Shown: piece after piece, positions 53,514 through 62,260 of the stretch | How positions within the stretch are numbered: position 1 is the first letter of the stretch | Layout of the letters: each line of letters opens with the position of its first letter | From: Pseudomonas sp. DY-1 | GTDB lineage: Bacteria; Pseudomonadota; Gammaproteobacteria; Pseudomonadales; Pseudomonadaceae | Reading direction: 5' to 3' | Length of the DNA: 64,000 nt | Assembly (NCBI RefSeq): GCF_003626975.1 | Contig: NZ_CP032616.1 | Span: 186,001-250,000 of the forward strand | Position numbers and translations under genes: made by a program | Notes under the pieces: generated by a model | Database searches by the model: none | The model's input: the letters and a program-made list of their open reading frames with translations, nothing else | What the model was told of the DNA's origin: nothing

Positions 53514-54229
53514 GAGTGGTCATCTCCCAGCCCATGTTTTTCCCCTGGCCCGGCTTCCTCGAGCAGGTAAGCCTGGCCGACGTTTTCGTGCGATACGACG
53601 ACGTGCAGTTTTCCAAGGGCAGCTTCACCAACCGGGTGCAGGTCAAGACGGCCAGGGGCAGCCATTGGCTCAGCGTACCTCTCGCCGGTTTGTCGCTTGG
53701 CCAGACCATTTCCGAAGTGAGTCCGGATCACCGTATCGACTGGCGCTCACGGCACCGTGCCCTGATGGCTCAGGCTTATGCCGCCGCGCCGTTCCGTGAC
53801 GATATGCTGGCGCTGCTCGATCAGGTCTATGCAGCTGACTGCGGCAACATCGCCGCGCTTGGCGACCTGTCGCTCAAGGTGCTCTGCGAGTACTTCGGCC
53901 TGGCATCCGCCACACGCTTCGTTTCGATCGACGAACTGGGTATTGGAGGGGCGGGTAGCCAACGGGTCCTGGAAATCGTCAAGGCGCTGGGCGGCAGCCA
54001 CTACGTGACCGGCCTCGGTGCGCGGAATTACCTGGATCACCATGCATTCGAACGCGCCGGTATCCAGGTGGACTACATGAACTACAGCAAATCGCCGTAT
54101 CCGCAACAGCACGGCGACTTCACCCCTTACGTATCTAGCCTCGACCTGGTCGCCAACTGCGGGCGGCAAGGCTCGGCGCTGATTCAACCCAATACATTGC
54201 CCTGGCGGGAGTTCGTGAAAGATGAATGA
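53510..54229 (+). CDS. WbqC family protein
   Basis: 239-residue member of the WbqC family (Pfam WbqC-like), common in O-antigen and flagellar glycan clusters. It opens MRVVISQPMFFPWPGFLEQVSLADVFVRYDDVQFSKGSFTNRVQVK, the hallmark of the family, and has YVTGLGARNYLDHHAF near 165. No biochemical activity is established; a link to amino-sugar N-acylation with CoA- or amino-acid-derived groups has been suggested for relatives. The ATG at 53510 overlaps the GNAT stop, and its own end overlaps the next gene by 8 nt. Confidence 0.85.
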   Translation: MRVVISQPMFFPWPGFLEQVSLADVFVRYDDVQFSKGSFTNRVQVKTARGSHWLSVPLAGLSLGQTISEVSPDHRIDWRSRHRALMAQAYAAAPFRDDMLALLDQVYAADCGNIAALGDLSLKVLCEYFGLASATRFVSIDELGIGGAGSQRVLEIVKALGGSHYVTGLGARNYLDHHAFERAGIQVDYMNYSKSPYPQQHGDFTPYVSSLDLVANCGRQGSALIQPNTLPWREFVKDE

Positions 54230-54959
54230 GATAGAGCGGTTCGCGGCCGAGGTCGAGACGAACATCGATAGCCTTCACGGAGACCAGGATGTGCAGGCAC
54301 TGTCCCGCATCTGGCTGCGGGAGATCACCCGTCACAAGTACGCGTACAACTTCCGCTGGATGGGCCGGCCAATCATCCAGTTCCCGCAGGACATGATCGC
54401 GATGCAGGAGCTGATCTGGAACATCCAGCCCGACCTGATCATCGAGACCGGCGTGGCGCACGGCGGCTCGGCGCTTTACTACGCTTCGCTGCTGGAATTA
54501 CTGGGCGGCGATGGCTATGTGCTGGGTGTGGACATCGATATTCGTACTCACAACCGTGTGGAAATCGAGCGCCATCCAATGAGCAAGCGCCTGCGCCTGA
54601 TCCAGGGGTCATCCATCGCCCCGGAAACGGTGCAACAGGTTGCCGAGCACGTCCGTGGAAAGGAGCGAGTGCTGGTGGTACTGGATTCCAACCACACCCA
54701 CGAGCACGTGCTAGCCGAGTTGCAGGCCTATTCGCCGTTCGTGACACGGGACAGCTACCTGGTGGTGTTCGACACGCTGCTGGAAGACATGCCCGATGAC
54801 CTGCAGGCGGCCGATCGTCCCTGGGGGCGCGGCAACAATCCGAAAACGGCGGTGCACCAATTCCTGGGCGAGAACGATCGTTTCGAGATCGACCGGCGGA
54901 TCGTCAGCAAATTGCTCATCACTGTCGCACCTGATGGATACCTGCGTTGCATCCGCTGA
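54222..54959 (+). CDS. CmcI-like (cephalosporin hydroxylase family) SAM-dependent enzyme
   Basis: 245 residues of the CmcI/rhamnosyl-O-methyltransferase family. Seen are the IWLREITRHKYAYNFRWMGRPIIQFPQDMIAMQELIW start, the SAM-binding IIETGVAHGGSALYYAS near 72, DIDIRTHNRVEIERHP near 106 and VLDSNHTHEHVLAEL near 157, where His/Asp bind a metal. Despite the Pfam name, known members methylate hydroxyls of sugars. It may O-methylate the finished glycan. Starts inside the end of wbqC (8-nt overlap). Confidence 0.84.
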   Translation: MNEIERFAAEVETNIDSLHGDQDVQALSRIWLREITRHKYAYNFRWMGRPIIQFPQDMIAMQELIWNIQPDLIIETGVAHGGSALYYASLLELLGGDGYVLGVDIDIRTHNRVEIERHPMSKRLRLIQGSSIAPETVQQVAEHVRGKERVLVVLDSNHTHEHVLAELQAYSPFVTRDSYLVVFDTLLEDMPDDLQAADRPWGRGNNPKTAVHQFLGENDRFEIDRRIVSKLLITVAPDGYLRCIR

Positions 54960-55031
54960 GGCGAACGCGCTCCGGCCGATGCCTGTCCTTGAGTGAAAAC
55001 GCCTTTGAATTTCCTGGTTACGGGGAGCCCC

Positions 55032-58000
55032 ATGCAAAAGCTGGAACATAAAGTCATCGTCACGGTTCCCGTCTACAACGAAGGACCCTATGTGCTGGAG
55101 ACTCTGAAGTCTCTGGCCGCCCAGACCTATCCGGACTTCAGGGCGCTGGTGGCCGACAACGCTTCGACCGACGAAACCGAGCGAGTCTGCCGGGAGTTTT
55201 GCGAGACGGATCCGCGCTTCACCTATGTTCGCCACGAAAGCAATCTGGGGGCCACCGCCAACTTCCAGTATTGCTTCGAGAACACCTCTTCCGAGCTGTT
55301 CATGTGGCTCGGCGGGCACGACATGTTGCATCCCGAGTTCCTCCAGGAAGCCTGCGGGCGGATGGATGCCGATCGCAGCCTGAGCCTGGTGTACAGCCAC
55401 ACCCAGTGGATCGATGAGAACAACCGGGTACTGGCGCACACGAATGGCGGCAACTATGTGTTCGATGAGCCGCTTTTGCCCCATGAGCGCCACCAGCGAC
55501 TGCTGAATTCGCTCGACCGGTGCGAGGCGATCAACCAGCTGCTGCGGCGAGAATTCGTCGACCTGCCGTTCAGGCCCATTGTCAGTGCGGACCTGGTGTT
55601 CCTCTGTCACCTGGCAGCCCATGGCCCCTTCGCTCGCATCGAGCGGCCGCTCTACATACGCCGGGAAATCAGCAAGCGCACCTCGACCATGATGGAGCGC
55701 ATCACCGGCAAGCGCGTGGAACCGAAATACCAGGAGTTGGCAGCATTCTTCACCGAAAGCATCTGTTTGCATCGGGGCGTCCCGGCGGGCGACAAGCCAA
55801 AGCTGATCGCCGACACCCTGGCCTGGCTCAACAAGCGTTTCTCGATCTTCACGCCGCCCGAAGCCTCCGAACCGGTATTTGTGCCGGCGCCGACCGCTCA
55901 GACGCCGATACCTTTCTTCAGCGTCGTCATGCCGGTCTACAACCGCGAACGCTACGTGCGAGAGGCCATCGAGTCGGTGCTCGCCCAGGACGATGCCGAC
56001 TTCGAACTGGTGGTGGTGGACGATGGGTCTACCGACCGTTCAGTGGCGATCATCCGCTCCATCCAGGACCCGCGCATCCGCCTGCTCCACAACGACCATG
56101 GTGGCGGCGCTTCGGCGCGTAACAAGGGCCTGTCCGCTGCGCGCGGGGAATTCGTGGTATGGATCGACAGTGACGACCGTCAAGCCAAGGGTGCTTTGGC
56201 GGCGCTGCGTCGGAGCATCGTCGAGAACCCCGGATCGGACGTGTTCTATGGCGACCTGGAGATATTCGACGATAACTTCCCCGGCCAGGTGCACCGCACT
56301 CGCTATGCCGACTACCAGGGCAAGTCGCTGTTGCCGATGCTGGTCCAGGCCAACTGCCTGCCCAACCCCGGCACCGCGGTGCGTCGTTCGCTGTACCAGC
56401 AGCATGGTGGCTACGACACGACATTCACTCGCTGCCACGATTACCAGATCTGGACCCGCCTGGCCGACACGGCTGATTTCAAGAAAGTCGATGAGATCCT
56501 CTGCCATTGGAGGCAGCACGGCGAAAGCCTCTCCAGTGCGAAGAGCCGAGCATTCGAAGGCAAGGTCGTGCTGGACGCCTTCGCCCGTTACCCCGTCGAT
56601 CGGTTGTTCCCCGACCTCGCCGATGACCAGGCAGGGAAGGCGGCCGCTTGTTGGCGCGTGTCGGGCATTCTGCGTCAGCTCGGCGAACACGATTCTGCCC
56701 TGCGCATGGCCCACAAGGCACGAGCTCTTGGCCAGGACGACGCCGTGGCCCGGGCCGAGCTGGATAAGCTGGCCGGCACGCAATACGAGCCGCTGTTCTC
56801 CATCATCCTGACCACCTACAACCGCCCCGGTCTCCTGCGGGACGCCCTGGTCAGCCTGGGTGATCAGACCCTGCGCGACTTCGAAGTGATCCTGGTGAAC
56901 GACCACGGCGATCCGGTCGAGCCATTGCTGGTGGAGTTCGACTTCCCCATCACCTACCTCTATCAGGGGCGCAACCAGGGGCTGTCCGCTGCCCGAAACG
57001 CCGGTCTGAAGCTGGCCCGTGGACGTTACGTCAGCTATCTGGATGACGACGACATCTACCTGCCCGAGCACCTAGCAGTGCTGGCGAGCGCTTTCGAGCA
57101 GCAGCCGCAGGCCGTGGTCTACACCGGCGTGGAATACATCAATGAGCAGCTGGAAGGCGGCGAGCGTATCGAGTTGAGCCGAACTGCGCCGTTCGCCCAT
57201 GCGGCGTATGACAAGGAGCGCCTGTTCGTCCAGAACTACATCCCTGTGAATACCTGGGCGCACCCTCGCGACATGCTGGCCGAGGTCGGCGAGTTCGATA
57301 CCGGCCTGACTGCGTTCGAGGACTGGGACATGCTGCTGCGGCTGGCTGCCCGGTATCCCCTGGTCCACGTACCCCAGGTGACCGCCGAGGTGCACTTGCG
57401 GGACGCCCCGAATACCGGTTCGGACCACATGCTCGGTCGCGAGCAGAAGAACTTCGGCGCCCTCTACCAGGAGATGTATCGCCGACATTCCGACCTGGGC
57501 AGCGACGCTGTGCGCCAGGCGCGCCAGGAAATGCTCAAGCGCTTCGGCATCCAGGACTCGGTCGGAGGGCGCGTGCGCAGCGCCAGTTTGCAGGAATGGC
57601 TGCACAAGCGTGCGCTCTCGCCGACCCAGCATCGCCTGGTGAACGAGCGCCTGCAACAGGAAGGTGGGCCGAGCGTCGGCGTCGTGATTCTGGACATGAA
57701 AGGGGATAGCGCCGCCGTGGCGCTGACGCTGGAGTCGCTGAGCCCATCCCGCAATGCCTACCACAACGTCCAGCCGCTGCTCCTCACGATTGGACAATCG
57801 GCCGTGGACGGCTTCCCCGGTCGGGTCATCGAGGCATCCCCGGATGCGTGGGTAGTGCCGCTCAACCAGGCGCTGCAGACAGCTGATTTTGACTGGGTCG
57901 TGCTGGTCAATGCCGGCGAGGAGCTCACACCCAACGGCCTGCTGATGGCTTGCCTGGAATTGCTCACGGCGCCTGACTGCAGGGCTGTGTATTGCGACCA

Positions 58001-60209
58001 GATGTACCGTCAGTCGAATGGTGATCTGGGCGCTGCATTCCGACCGGCGTTCAATCTCGACTATCTGCTCAGCTTCCCGGCCGGCATGGCCCATCACTGG
58101 CTGTTCCGCCGGGATGTGCTGCTTGAGGCTGGCGGGTTCGATGCGGGCCTTCCGCGTGCCGTGGAACTGGAAATGATCCTGCGATTGATCGGCTCTGGCG
58201 GGCTTGCCGGGCTCGGGCATATCGCCGAGCCGCTGTTGATCACCGATGCGCCGGCCGTGCTCGACGTCGAGGACGAGCGAGCGGCGATCCTGCGCCACCT
58301 GCAAGAGCGGGGTTACGAGCAACCCAGGATCGAATCGAGTCAGCCGGGCCATTACTGCGTCCACTACGGGCACTCGCAGCAGCCGATGGTTTCGTTGCTG
58401 GTCCTGGCCGGCAGCCATCTGGCGCGATTGCAGCGCTGTGTGGAGAGCCTGCTCGAAACGACACGCTATCCCCACTACGAACTGCTGCTGATCGAGAGCG
58501 ATCCGTCGGCAGGTGAGGTCAGGGATTGGCTCACGGCTCTTGAGCAGATGGGCGAGGCTCGCCTGCGGACCGTGTGGCCCGCAGCGGCGCAGCTCGGCGT
58601 TGCAGCTGCGCTGAATCTGGCGGCTGGCCAGGCTAAGGGTGATTACCTGCTGATGCTCTCGCCGGATGCGGCAGTAATCGATGAGCAATGGCTGGACGAG
58701 TTGGTCAACCATGCTCAACGTCCGGAAGTCGGTGTTGTCGGGGGCAAGCTCCTGGCCGCGGATGGCACGATCCGCCATGCGGGCCTGATCCTCGGCCTGG
58801 AAGGGCCGGTTGGTCGCCCGTTCGTGGGGGAATCCCTGAATGCACCCGGCTACCTGCAGCGCCTGCAAGTCGACCAGGACTACAGCGCGGTGAGCCGCGA
58901 ATGCCTGATGATCGGTCGTGAGCTCTACGACGCCCTGGGTGGCGTGGCAGACGATCTACCGGAGCGCTACGTTGACGCGGACATCTGTCTGCGCGCCCGG
59001 CAAGCCGGCTACCTGACTGTCTGGGCGGCCAACGCGAAATTGCTGTTCGAAGCGGACGAGGCCCCCATCGCTTCCCAGGACGAGCAGGATGCGCTCTATG
59101 CCAGGTGGCTGCCATTGCTGGCTCGCGACCCGGCGTATAACCCCAACCTTTCGCTGGCCATGCCCGGCGGCTTCAAGCTGGCCGACACCGCGTTGTCCTG
59201 GCGCCCGCTGTCGTCGTGGAAGCCTTTGCCGACGGTGTTGGCTCATCCGGCGGACCAGTTCGGCTGTGGTCACTATCGCGTGATGCAGCCGTTTGCCGCA
59301 TTGCAGCAATCCGGGAAAGTGGATGGCGCGCTCTCGATGGGGCTCATGCATGTGACTGACCTGGAACGTTATGCTCCGGACAGCATCATCCTGCAGCGGC
59401 AGATCGGTGACGAACGACTGGAAGCAATGCGCCGGATGAAAGCGTTCTCCAGTGCCTTCAAGGTCTATGAGCTGGACGACTACCTGCTCAACCTGCCATT
59501 GAAAAGCGCACACCGGCAGCACATGCCCAAGGACATCCTCAAGTCCCTGAAACGAGGCCTCGGCTTCGTCGATCGCTTCGTGGTTTCCACCGAGTGCCTC
59601 GCCGAGGCCTTCGCAGGTATGCACGAAGACATCCGCGTAGTGCATAACCGTTTGCCCACCGGCTGGTGGCAGGGTCTGCAGGGGCAACGTCGCGCTTCTT
59701 CCAGGCCTCGCGTGGGCTGGGCGGGCGGCTCGAGTCACACGGGCGACCTGGAACTGATCGAGGACGTCGTCAAGGAACTGGCGAACGAAGTGGAATGGGT
59801 CTTCTTCGGCATGTGTCCGGAATCGATACGTCCCTACGTCCACGAGTTCCATCCGGGGGTGGCCATCGACCAGTATCCAGCGGCGCTTGCCCGCCTCAAT
59901 CTTGACCTGGCGCTGGCTCCGGTAGAGCTGAACCTGTTCAACGAGTGCAAGAGCAACCTGCGTCTGCTGGAGTATGGCGCCTGTGGGTTCCCGGTGATTT
60001 GCAGCGATATCCGCTGCTACCAGGGCGACCTGCCGGTGACTCGGGTGAAGAACCGCTTCAAGGACTGGGTGGATGCGATCCGCATGCATCTTTCCGATCT
60101 CGACGCCACAGCCCGGATGGGTGACGAGCTGCAGGCACTGGTGCGCCGGGACTGGATGCTGGAGGGGGGCAATCTCGAACTCTGGCTCAAGGCGTGGACG
60201 CCGGACTGA
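55032..60209 (+). CDS. Giant multi-domain glycosyltransferase
   Basis: 1,725-residue cytosolic protein with up to six transferase-like units. Unit 1 at about 8-230 begins VIVTVPVYNEGPYVLETL with ADNASTD near 41. Unit 2 at about 295-525 has FFSVVMPVYNRERYV and DDGSTD near 330. Unit 3 at about 589-810 has FSIILTTYNRPGLL and YLDDDDIYLPEHL. Unit 4 at about 880-1110 looks degenerate. Unit 5 at about 1119-1360 is GT2-like. Unit 6 at about 1400-1725 is GT-B-like, with VGWAGGSSHTGDLELIEDV near 1560. The first three keep the acidic nucleotide-sugar motif. The ATG at 55032 has GGGGAG upstream; a GTG 13 codons earlier does not. Likely the flagellin glycosyltransferase, comparable to OrfN/FgtA-type proteins. 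Confidence 0.88.
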   Translation: MQKLEHKVIVTVPVYNEGPYVLETLKSLAAQTYPDFRALVADNASTDETERVCREFCETDPRFTYVRHESNLGATANFQYCFENTSSELFMWLGGHDMLHPEFLQEACGRMDADRSLSLVYSHTQWIDENNRVLAHTNGGNYVFDEPLLPHERHQRLLNSLDRCEAINQLLRREFVDLPFRPIVSADLVFLCHLAAHGPFARIERPLYIRREISKRTSTMMERITGKRVEPKYQELAAFFTESICLHRGVPAGDKPKLIADTLAWLNKRFSIFTPPEASEPVFVPAPTAQTPIPFFSVVMPVYNRERYVREAIESVLAQDDADFELVVVDDGSTDRSVAIIRSIQDPRIRLLHNDHGGGASARNKGLSAARGEFVVWIDSDDRQAKGALAALRRSIVENPGSDVFYGDLEIFDDNFPGQVHRTRYADYQGKSLLPMLVQANCLPNPGTAVRRSLYQQHGGYDTTFTRCHDYQIWTRLADTADFKKVDEILCHWRQHGESLSSAKSRAFEGKVVLDAFARYPVDRLFPDLADDQAGKAAACWRVSGILRQLGEHDSALRMAHKARALGQDDAVARAELDKLAGTQYEPLFSIILTTYNRPGLLRDALVSLGDQTLRDFEVILVNDHGDPVEPLLVEFDFPITYLYQGRNQGLSAARNAGLKLARGRYVSYLDDDDIYLPEHLAVLASAFEQQPQAVVYTGVEYINEQLEGGERIELSRTAPFAHAAYDKERLFVQNYIPVNTWAHPRDMLAEVGEFDTGLTAFEDWDMLLRLAARYPLVHVPQVTAEVHLRDAPNTGSDHMLGREQKNFGALYQEMYRRHSDLGSDAVRQARQEMLKRFGIQDSVGGRVRSASLQEWLHKRALSPTQHRLVNERLQQEGGPSVGVVILDMKGDSAAVALTLESLSPSRNAYHNVQPLLLTIGQSAVDGFPGRVIEASPDAWVVPLNQALQTADFDWVVLVNAGEELTPNGLLMACLELLTAPDCRAVYCDQMYRQSNGDLGAAFRPAFNLDYLLSFPAGMAHHWLFRRDVLLEAGGFDAGLPRAVELEMILRLIGSGGLAGLGHIAEPLLITDAPAVLDVEDERAAILRHLQERGYEQPRIESSQPGHYCVHYGHSQQPMVSLLVLAGSHLARLQRCVESLLETTRYPHYELLLIESDPSAGEVRDWLTALEQMGEARLRTVWPAAAQLGVAAALNLAAGQAKGDYLLMLSPDAAVIDEQWLDELVNHAQRPEVGVVGGKLLAADGTIRHAGLILGLEGPVGRPFVGESLNAPGYLQRLQVDQDYSAVSRECLMIGRELYDALGGVADDLPERYVDADICLRARQAGYLTVWAANAKLLFEADEAPIASQDEQDALYARWLPLLARDPAYNPNLSLAMPGGFKLADTALSWRPLSSWKPLPTVLAHPADQFGCGHYRVMQPFAALQQSGKVDGALSMGLMHVTDLERYAPDSIILQRQIGDERLEAMRRMKAFSSAFKVYELDDYLLNLPLKSAHRQHMPKDILKSLKRGLGFVDRFVVSTECLAEAFAGMHEDIRVVHNRLPTGWWQGLQGQRRASSRPRVGWAGGSSHTGDLELIEDVVKELANEVEWVFFGMCPESIRPYVHEFHPGVAIDQYPAALARLNLDLALAPVELNLFNECKSNLRLLEYGACGFPVICSDIRCYQGDLPVTRVKNRFKDWVDAIRMHLSDLDATARMGDELQALVRRDWMLEGGNLELWLKAWTPD

Positions 60210-60235
60210 GTCGAGAGCCGGCTGTGTTGGACTCG

Positions 60236-60263
60236 ACAGGGCCCCGCATTGGCGGGGCCCTGT
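60236..60263 (+). terminator. Terminator closing the glycosylation island
   Basis: A 12-bp perfect stem (ACAGGGCCCCGC / GCGGGGCCCTGT) with an ATTG loop, 26 nt after the stop codon; the T tail is short (CATTTG). The rest of the 317-bp gap before fliC holds only the FliA promoter and leader. Confidence 0.8.
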
Positions 60264-60408
60264 CATTTGGGGACGGGCATCGTCGCATCCTGACGTGTCG
60301 GTCGACATTCACGCCTCAAGTTTCCCCCGGCAGGGCCGACAAAGAGCACGGATGGTGGGATGTTGGTGCTGCAAGCCCCCGGGTCACAAAATTTTTTGAA
60401 CGCCCCCC

Positions 60409-60435
60409 TAAAGCTTCCTCCGACACCGCCGATAC
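60409..60435 (+). promoter_or_regulatory. FliA (sigma-28) promoter of fliC
   Basis: TAAAGCTT, exactly 11 bp, GCCGATAC. Matches the FliA consensus at all but two bases and implies a leader of about 85 nt before the fliC ATG. Confidence 0.93.
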
Positions 60436-60526
60436 GAAGTACGAATGCGAACTTTATGGGTGCCTGGGCGATGCCCGCCCAAGGTCGCAAGCTCAGGCAA
60501 ACACGTAGTCCTCGGAGGACAACATC

Positions 60527-61720
60527 ATGGCTTTGACCGTCAACACGAACATCGCTTCCCTCAACACCCAGCGCAACCTGAATACCTCCTCCCGTGCGCT
60601 GGATACTTCCCTGCAACGTCTGTCCACCGGTTCCCGTATCAACAGCGCCAAGGACGACGCCGCCGGTCTGCAGATCGCCAACCGTCTGAGCAGCCAGATC
60701 AACGGCCTGGGCGTTGCGGTGAAGAACTCCAACGACGGCATCTCCATGGCGCAGACCGCTGAAGGCGCCCTGCAGCAGTCCACCAGCATCCTGCAGCGTA
60801 TGCGTGACCTGGCCCTGCAATCGTCCAACGGTTCGAACAGCACCGAGGAACGCAAGGCTCTGAACGACGAAGTGACCGAGCTGAAGAAAGAGCTGGATCG
60901 TATTTCCAACACCACCACCTTCGGTGGTCGCAAGCTCCTCGACGGCACCTTCGGCACCACCACCTTCCAGGTGGGCAGCGCCGCCAACGAAACCATCAGC
61001 GTCAAGATCGACGAGATGAGCACGGAGTCCCTGGAAGCTACCTTCAGTTCCGGTTCCGTCACTTCCGGCTCCGTTGCCACCGCTCCGGCCAGTGCTTCCG
61101 GCGCCATCGCCATCTCCGTCACCATGGCCGGCGGCCAGGCTCGTACCTTCAGCGCCACCTACGCCAGCGGTGCCACCGCTGCCGAGCAGGTGCAGGCCCT
61201 GGCTACCGTCATCAACGACGCCAACATCGGCGTAGGTGCCTTCGTCAACGACTCGGGCGACATCGACCTGGTTTCGTCGCTGACCTCCGGCTCCGCCGAA
61301 GGCAACATCCAGAACCTGACCTTCGCTTCGGGCGCCAGCGTCGCAGCTGCCGAAACCGCTGCCGGTGCCGGTACTAACCTGGCCATCTCCTCCGTGACCG
61401 ATGACAACCAGGTGAAGGACATCGACCTGACCGAGGTGAAGTCTTCCCAGGAAGCCGTGATCATCATCGACCAGGCCATCCAGTCCATTGATGCCCAGCG
61501 CGCCAGCCTCGGTGCTGTGCAGAACCGCTTCGAGAACACCATCTCGAACCTGCAGAACATCGGCGAGAACGTGTCGGCCGCCCGCGGTCGTATCCAGGAC
61601 ACCGACTTCGCCGCAGAAACCGCTAACCTGACCAAGAACCAGATCCTGCAGCAAGCAGGTACCTCGATCCTGGCCCAGGCCAACCAGCTGCCGCAGGCGG
61701 TCCTCAGCCTCCTGGGCTAA
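60527..61720 (+). CDS. fliC: Flagellin FliC
   Basis: Filament subunit, 397 residues. N-terminal D0/D1 (1-140) includes [40 protein letters not shown] and a [16 protein letters not shown] motif. C-terminal D1/D0 (about 300-397) ends [36 protein letters not shown]. The middle is short and rich in Ser, Thr, Ala and Gly (about 165-300), offering many O-glycosylation sites. The length is that of a-type Pseudomonas flagellins. Lying directly after the glycosylation island supports its being glycosylated. No cysteine is present. Confidence 0.97.
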   Translation: MALTVNTNIASLNTQRNLNTSSRALDTSLQRLSTGSRINSAKDDAAGLQIANRLSSQINGLGVAVKNSNDGISMAQTAEGALQQSTSILQRMRDLALQSSNGSNSTEERKALNDEVTELKKELDRISNTTTFGGRKLLDGTFGTTTFQVGSAANETISVKIDEMSTESLEATFSSGSVTSGSVATAPASASGAIAISVTMAGGQARTFSATYASGATAAEQVQALATVINDANIGVGAFVNDSGDIDLVSSLTSGSAEGNIQNLTFASGASVAAAETAAGAGTNLAISSVTDDNQVKDIDLTEVKSSQEAVIIIDQAIQSIDAQRASLGAVQNRFENTISNLQNIGENVSAARGRIQDTDFAAETANLTKNQILQQAGTSILAQANQLPQAVLSLLG

Positions 61721-61748
61721 GGCCCGGACGAGGCAAGGCGTTAAACGC

Positions 61749-61780
61749 GGGGGGAAGTGCTTAGCGCTTCCCCCCTTCTT
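61749..61780 (+). terminator. Terminator after fliC
   Basis: GGGGGGAAGTGC / GCGCTTCCCCCC stem with one G-T pair and a TTA loop, followed by TTCTT, 28 nt after fliC. Confidence 0.9.
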
Positions 61781-61803
61781 GCCATTTCTGAGGTGAGCAC
61801 AAA

Positions 61804-62166
61804 ATGGATATCGGAATAGTCAACCTGACGAACAAGGGAGTGAGTACTGCTCCTGTCGGCAATGGCCAGGTCCGTGGTCCGGCAGAAAAGGAAGATCGCG
61901 AAAAGGCAGTCGGCCAGGTTCAGCAGCAGTCCGAAACCGAAGACCGCGAGCCAGTGCACGCGGCAGCCTCGAGCATCCAGGAGTTCGTCCAGAGCATTCG
62001 TCGCAATCTGAACTTCGATGTGGATGACAGCAGTGGCCGAGTAGTGGTCCAGGTGACCGATTCAGAATCGGGTGAAGTGATCCGTCAGATTCCATCGGAG
62101 GATGCGCTCAAGCTGGCTGAAAGCCTGTCGGAAATGCGCAGCCTGCTGTTCAAGGCCGAGGCCTGA
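61804..62166 (+). CDS. flaG: FlaG family protein
   Basis: 120-residue cytosolic or exported accessory protein that, in Pseudomonas and relatives, affects filament length. The N-terminal half (1-50) is charged and variable. The conserved FlaG part is VQSIRRNLNFDVDDSSGRVVVQVTDSESGEVIRQIPSEDALKLAESL (about 58-105). It stands between fliC and fliD as in PAO1. No promoter is obvious between the fliC terminator and this gene, so read-through may express it. Confidence 0.9.
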   Translation: MDIGIVNLTNKGVSTAPVGNGQVRGPAEKEDREKAVGQVQQQSETEDREPVHAAASSIQEFVQSIRRNLNFDVDDSSGRVVVQVTDSESGEVIRQIPSEDALKLAESLSEMRSLLFKAEA

Positions 62167-62192
62167 TACGTACCTGGGACATGCGTGCGAGA

Positions 62193-62208
62193 TGGCACGT
62201 TTCTTGAC
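62193..62208 (+). promoter_or_regulatory. Candidate sigma-54 promoter of fliD-fliS
   Basis: TGGCAC-GTTTC-TTGAC has a perfect -24 box and spacing, but GA instead of the almost invariant GC at -12. The expected start site leaves a leader of about 43 nt, like those of flgB and flgF. Confidence 0.55.
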
Positions 62209-62260
62209 TCCTTTCAGCTTCATTGATGAAGGCGTCAGACGATTGGCGAGGTAAAGGAAA

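Noticed and set aside
57072..58868. 598-codon antisense ORF within the giant glycosyltransferase
   Set aside because: Shadow of the sense frame; the composition is that of a reverse-complement translation.
60194..60508. ORF between the glycosyltransferase and fliC
   Set aside because: It runs through a terminator and the FliA promoter and has no family features.
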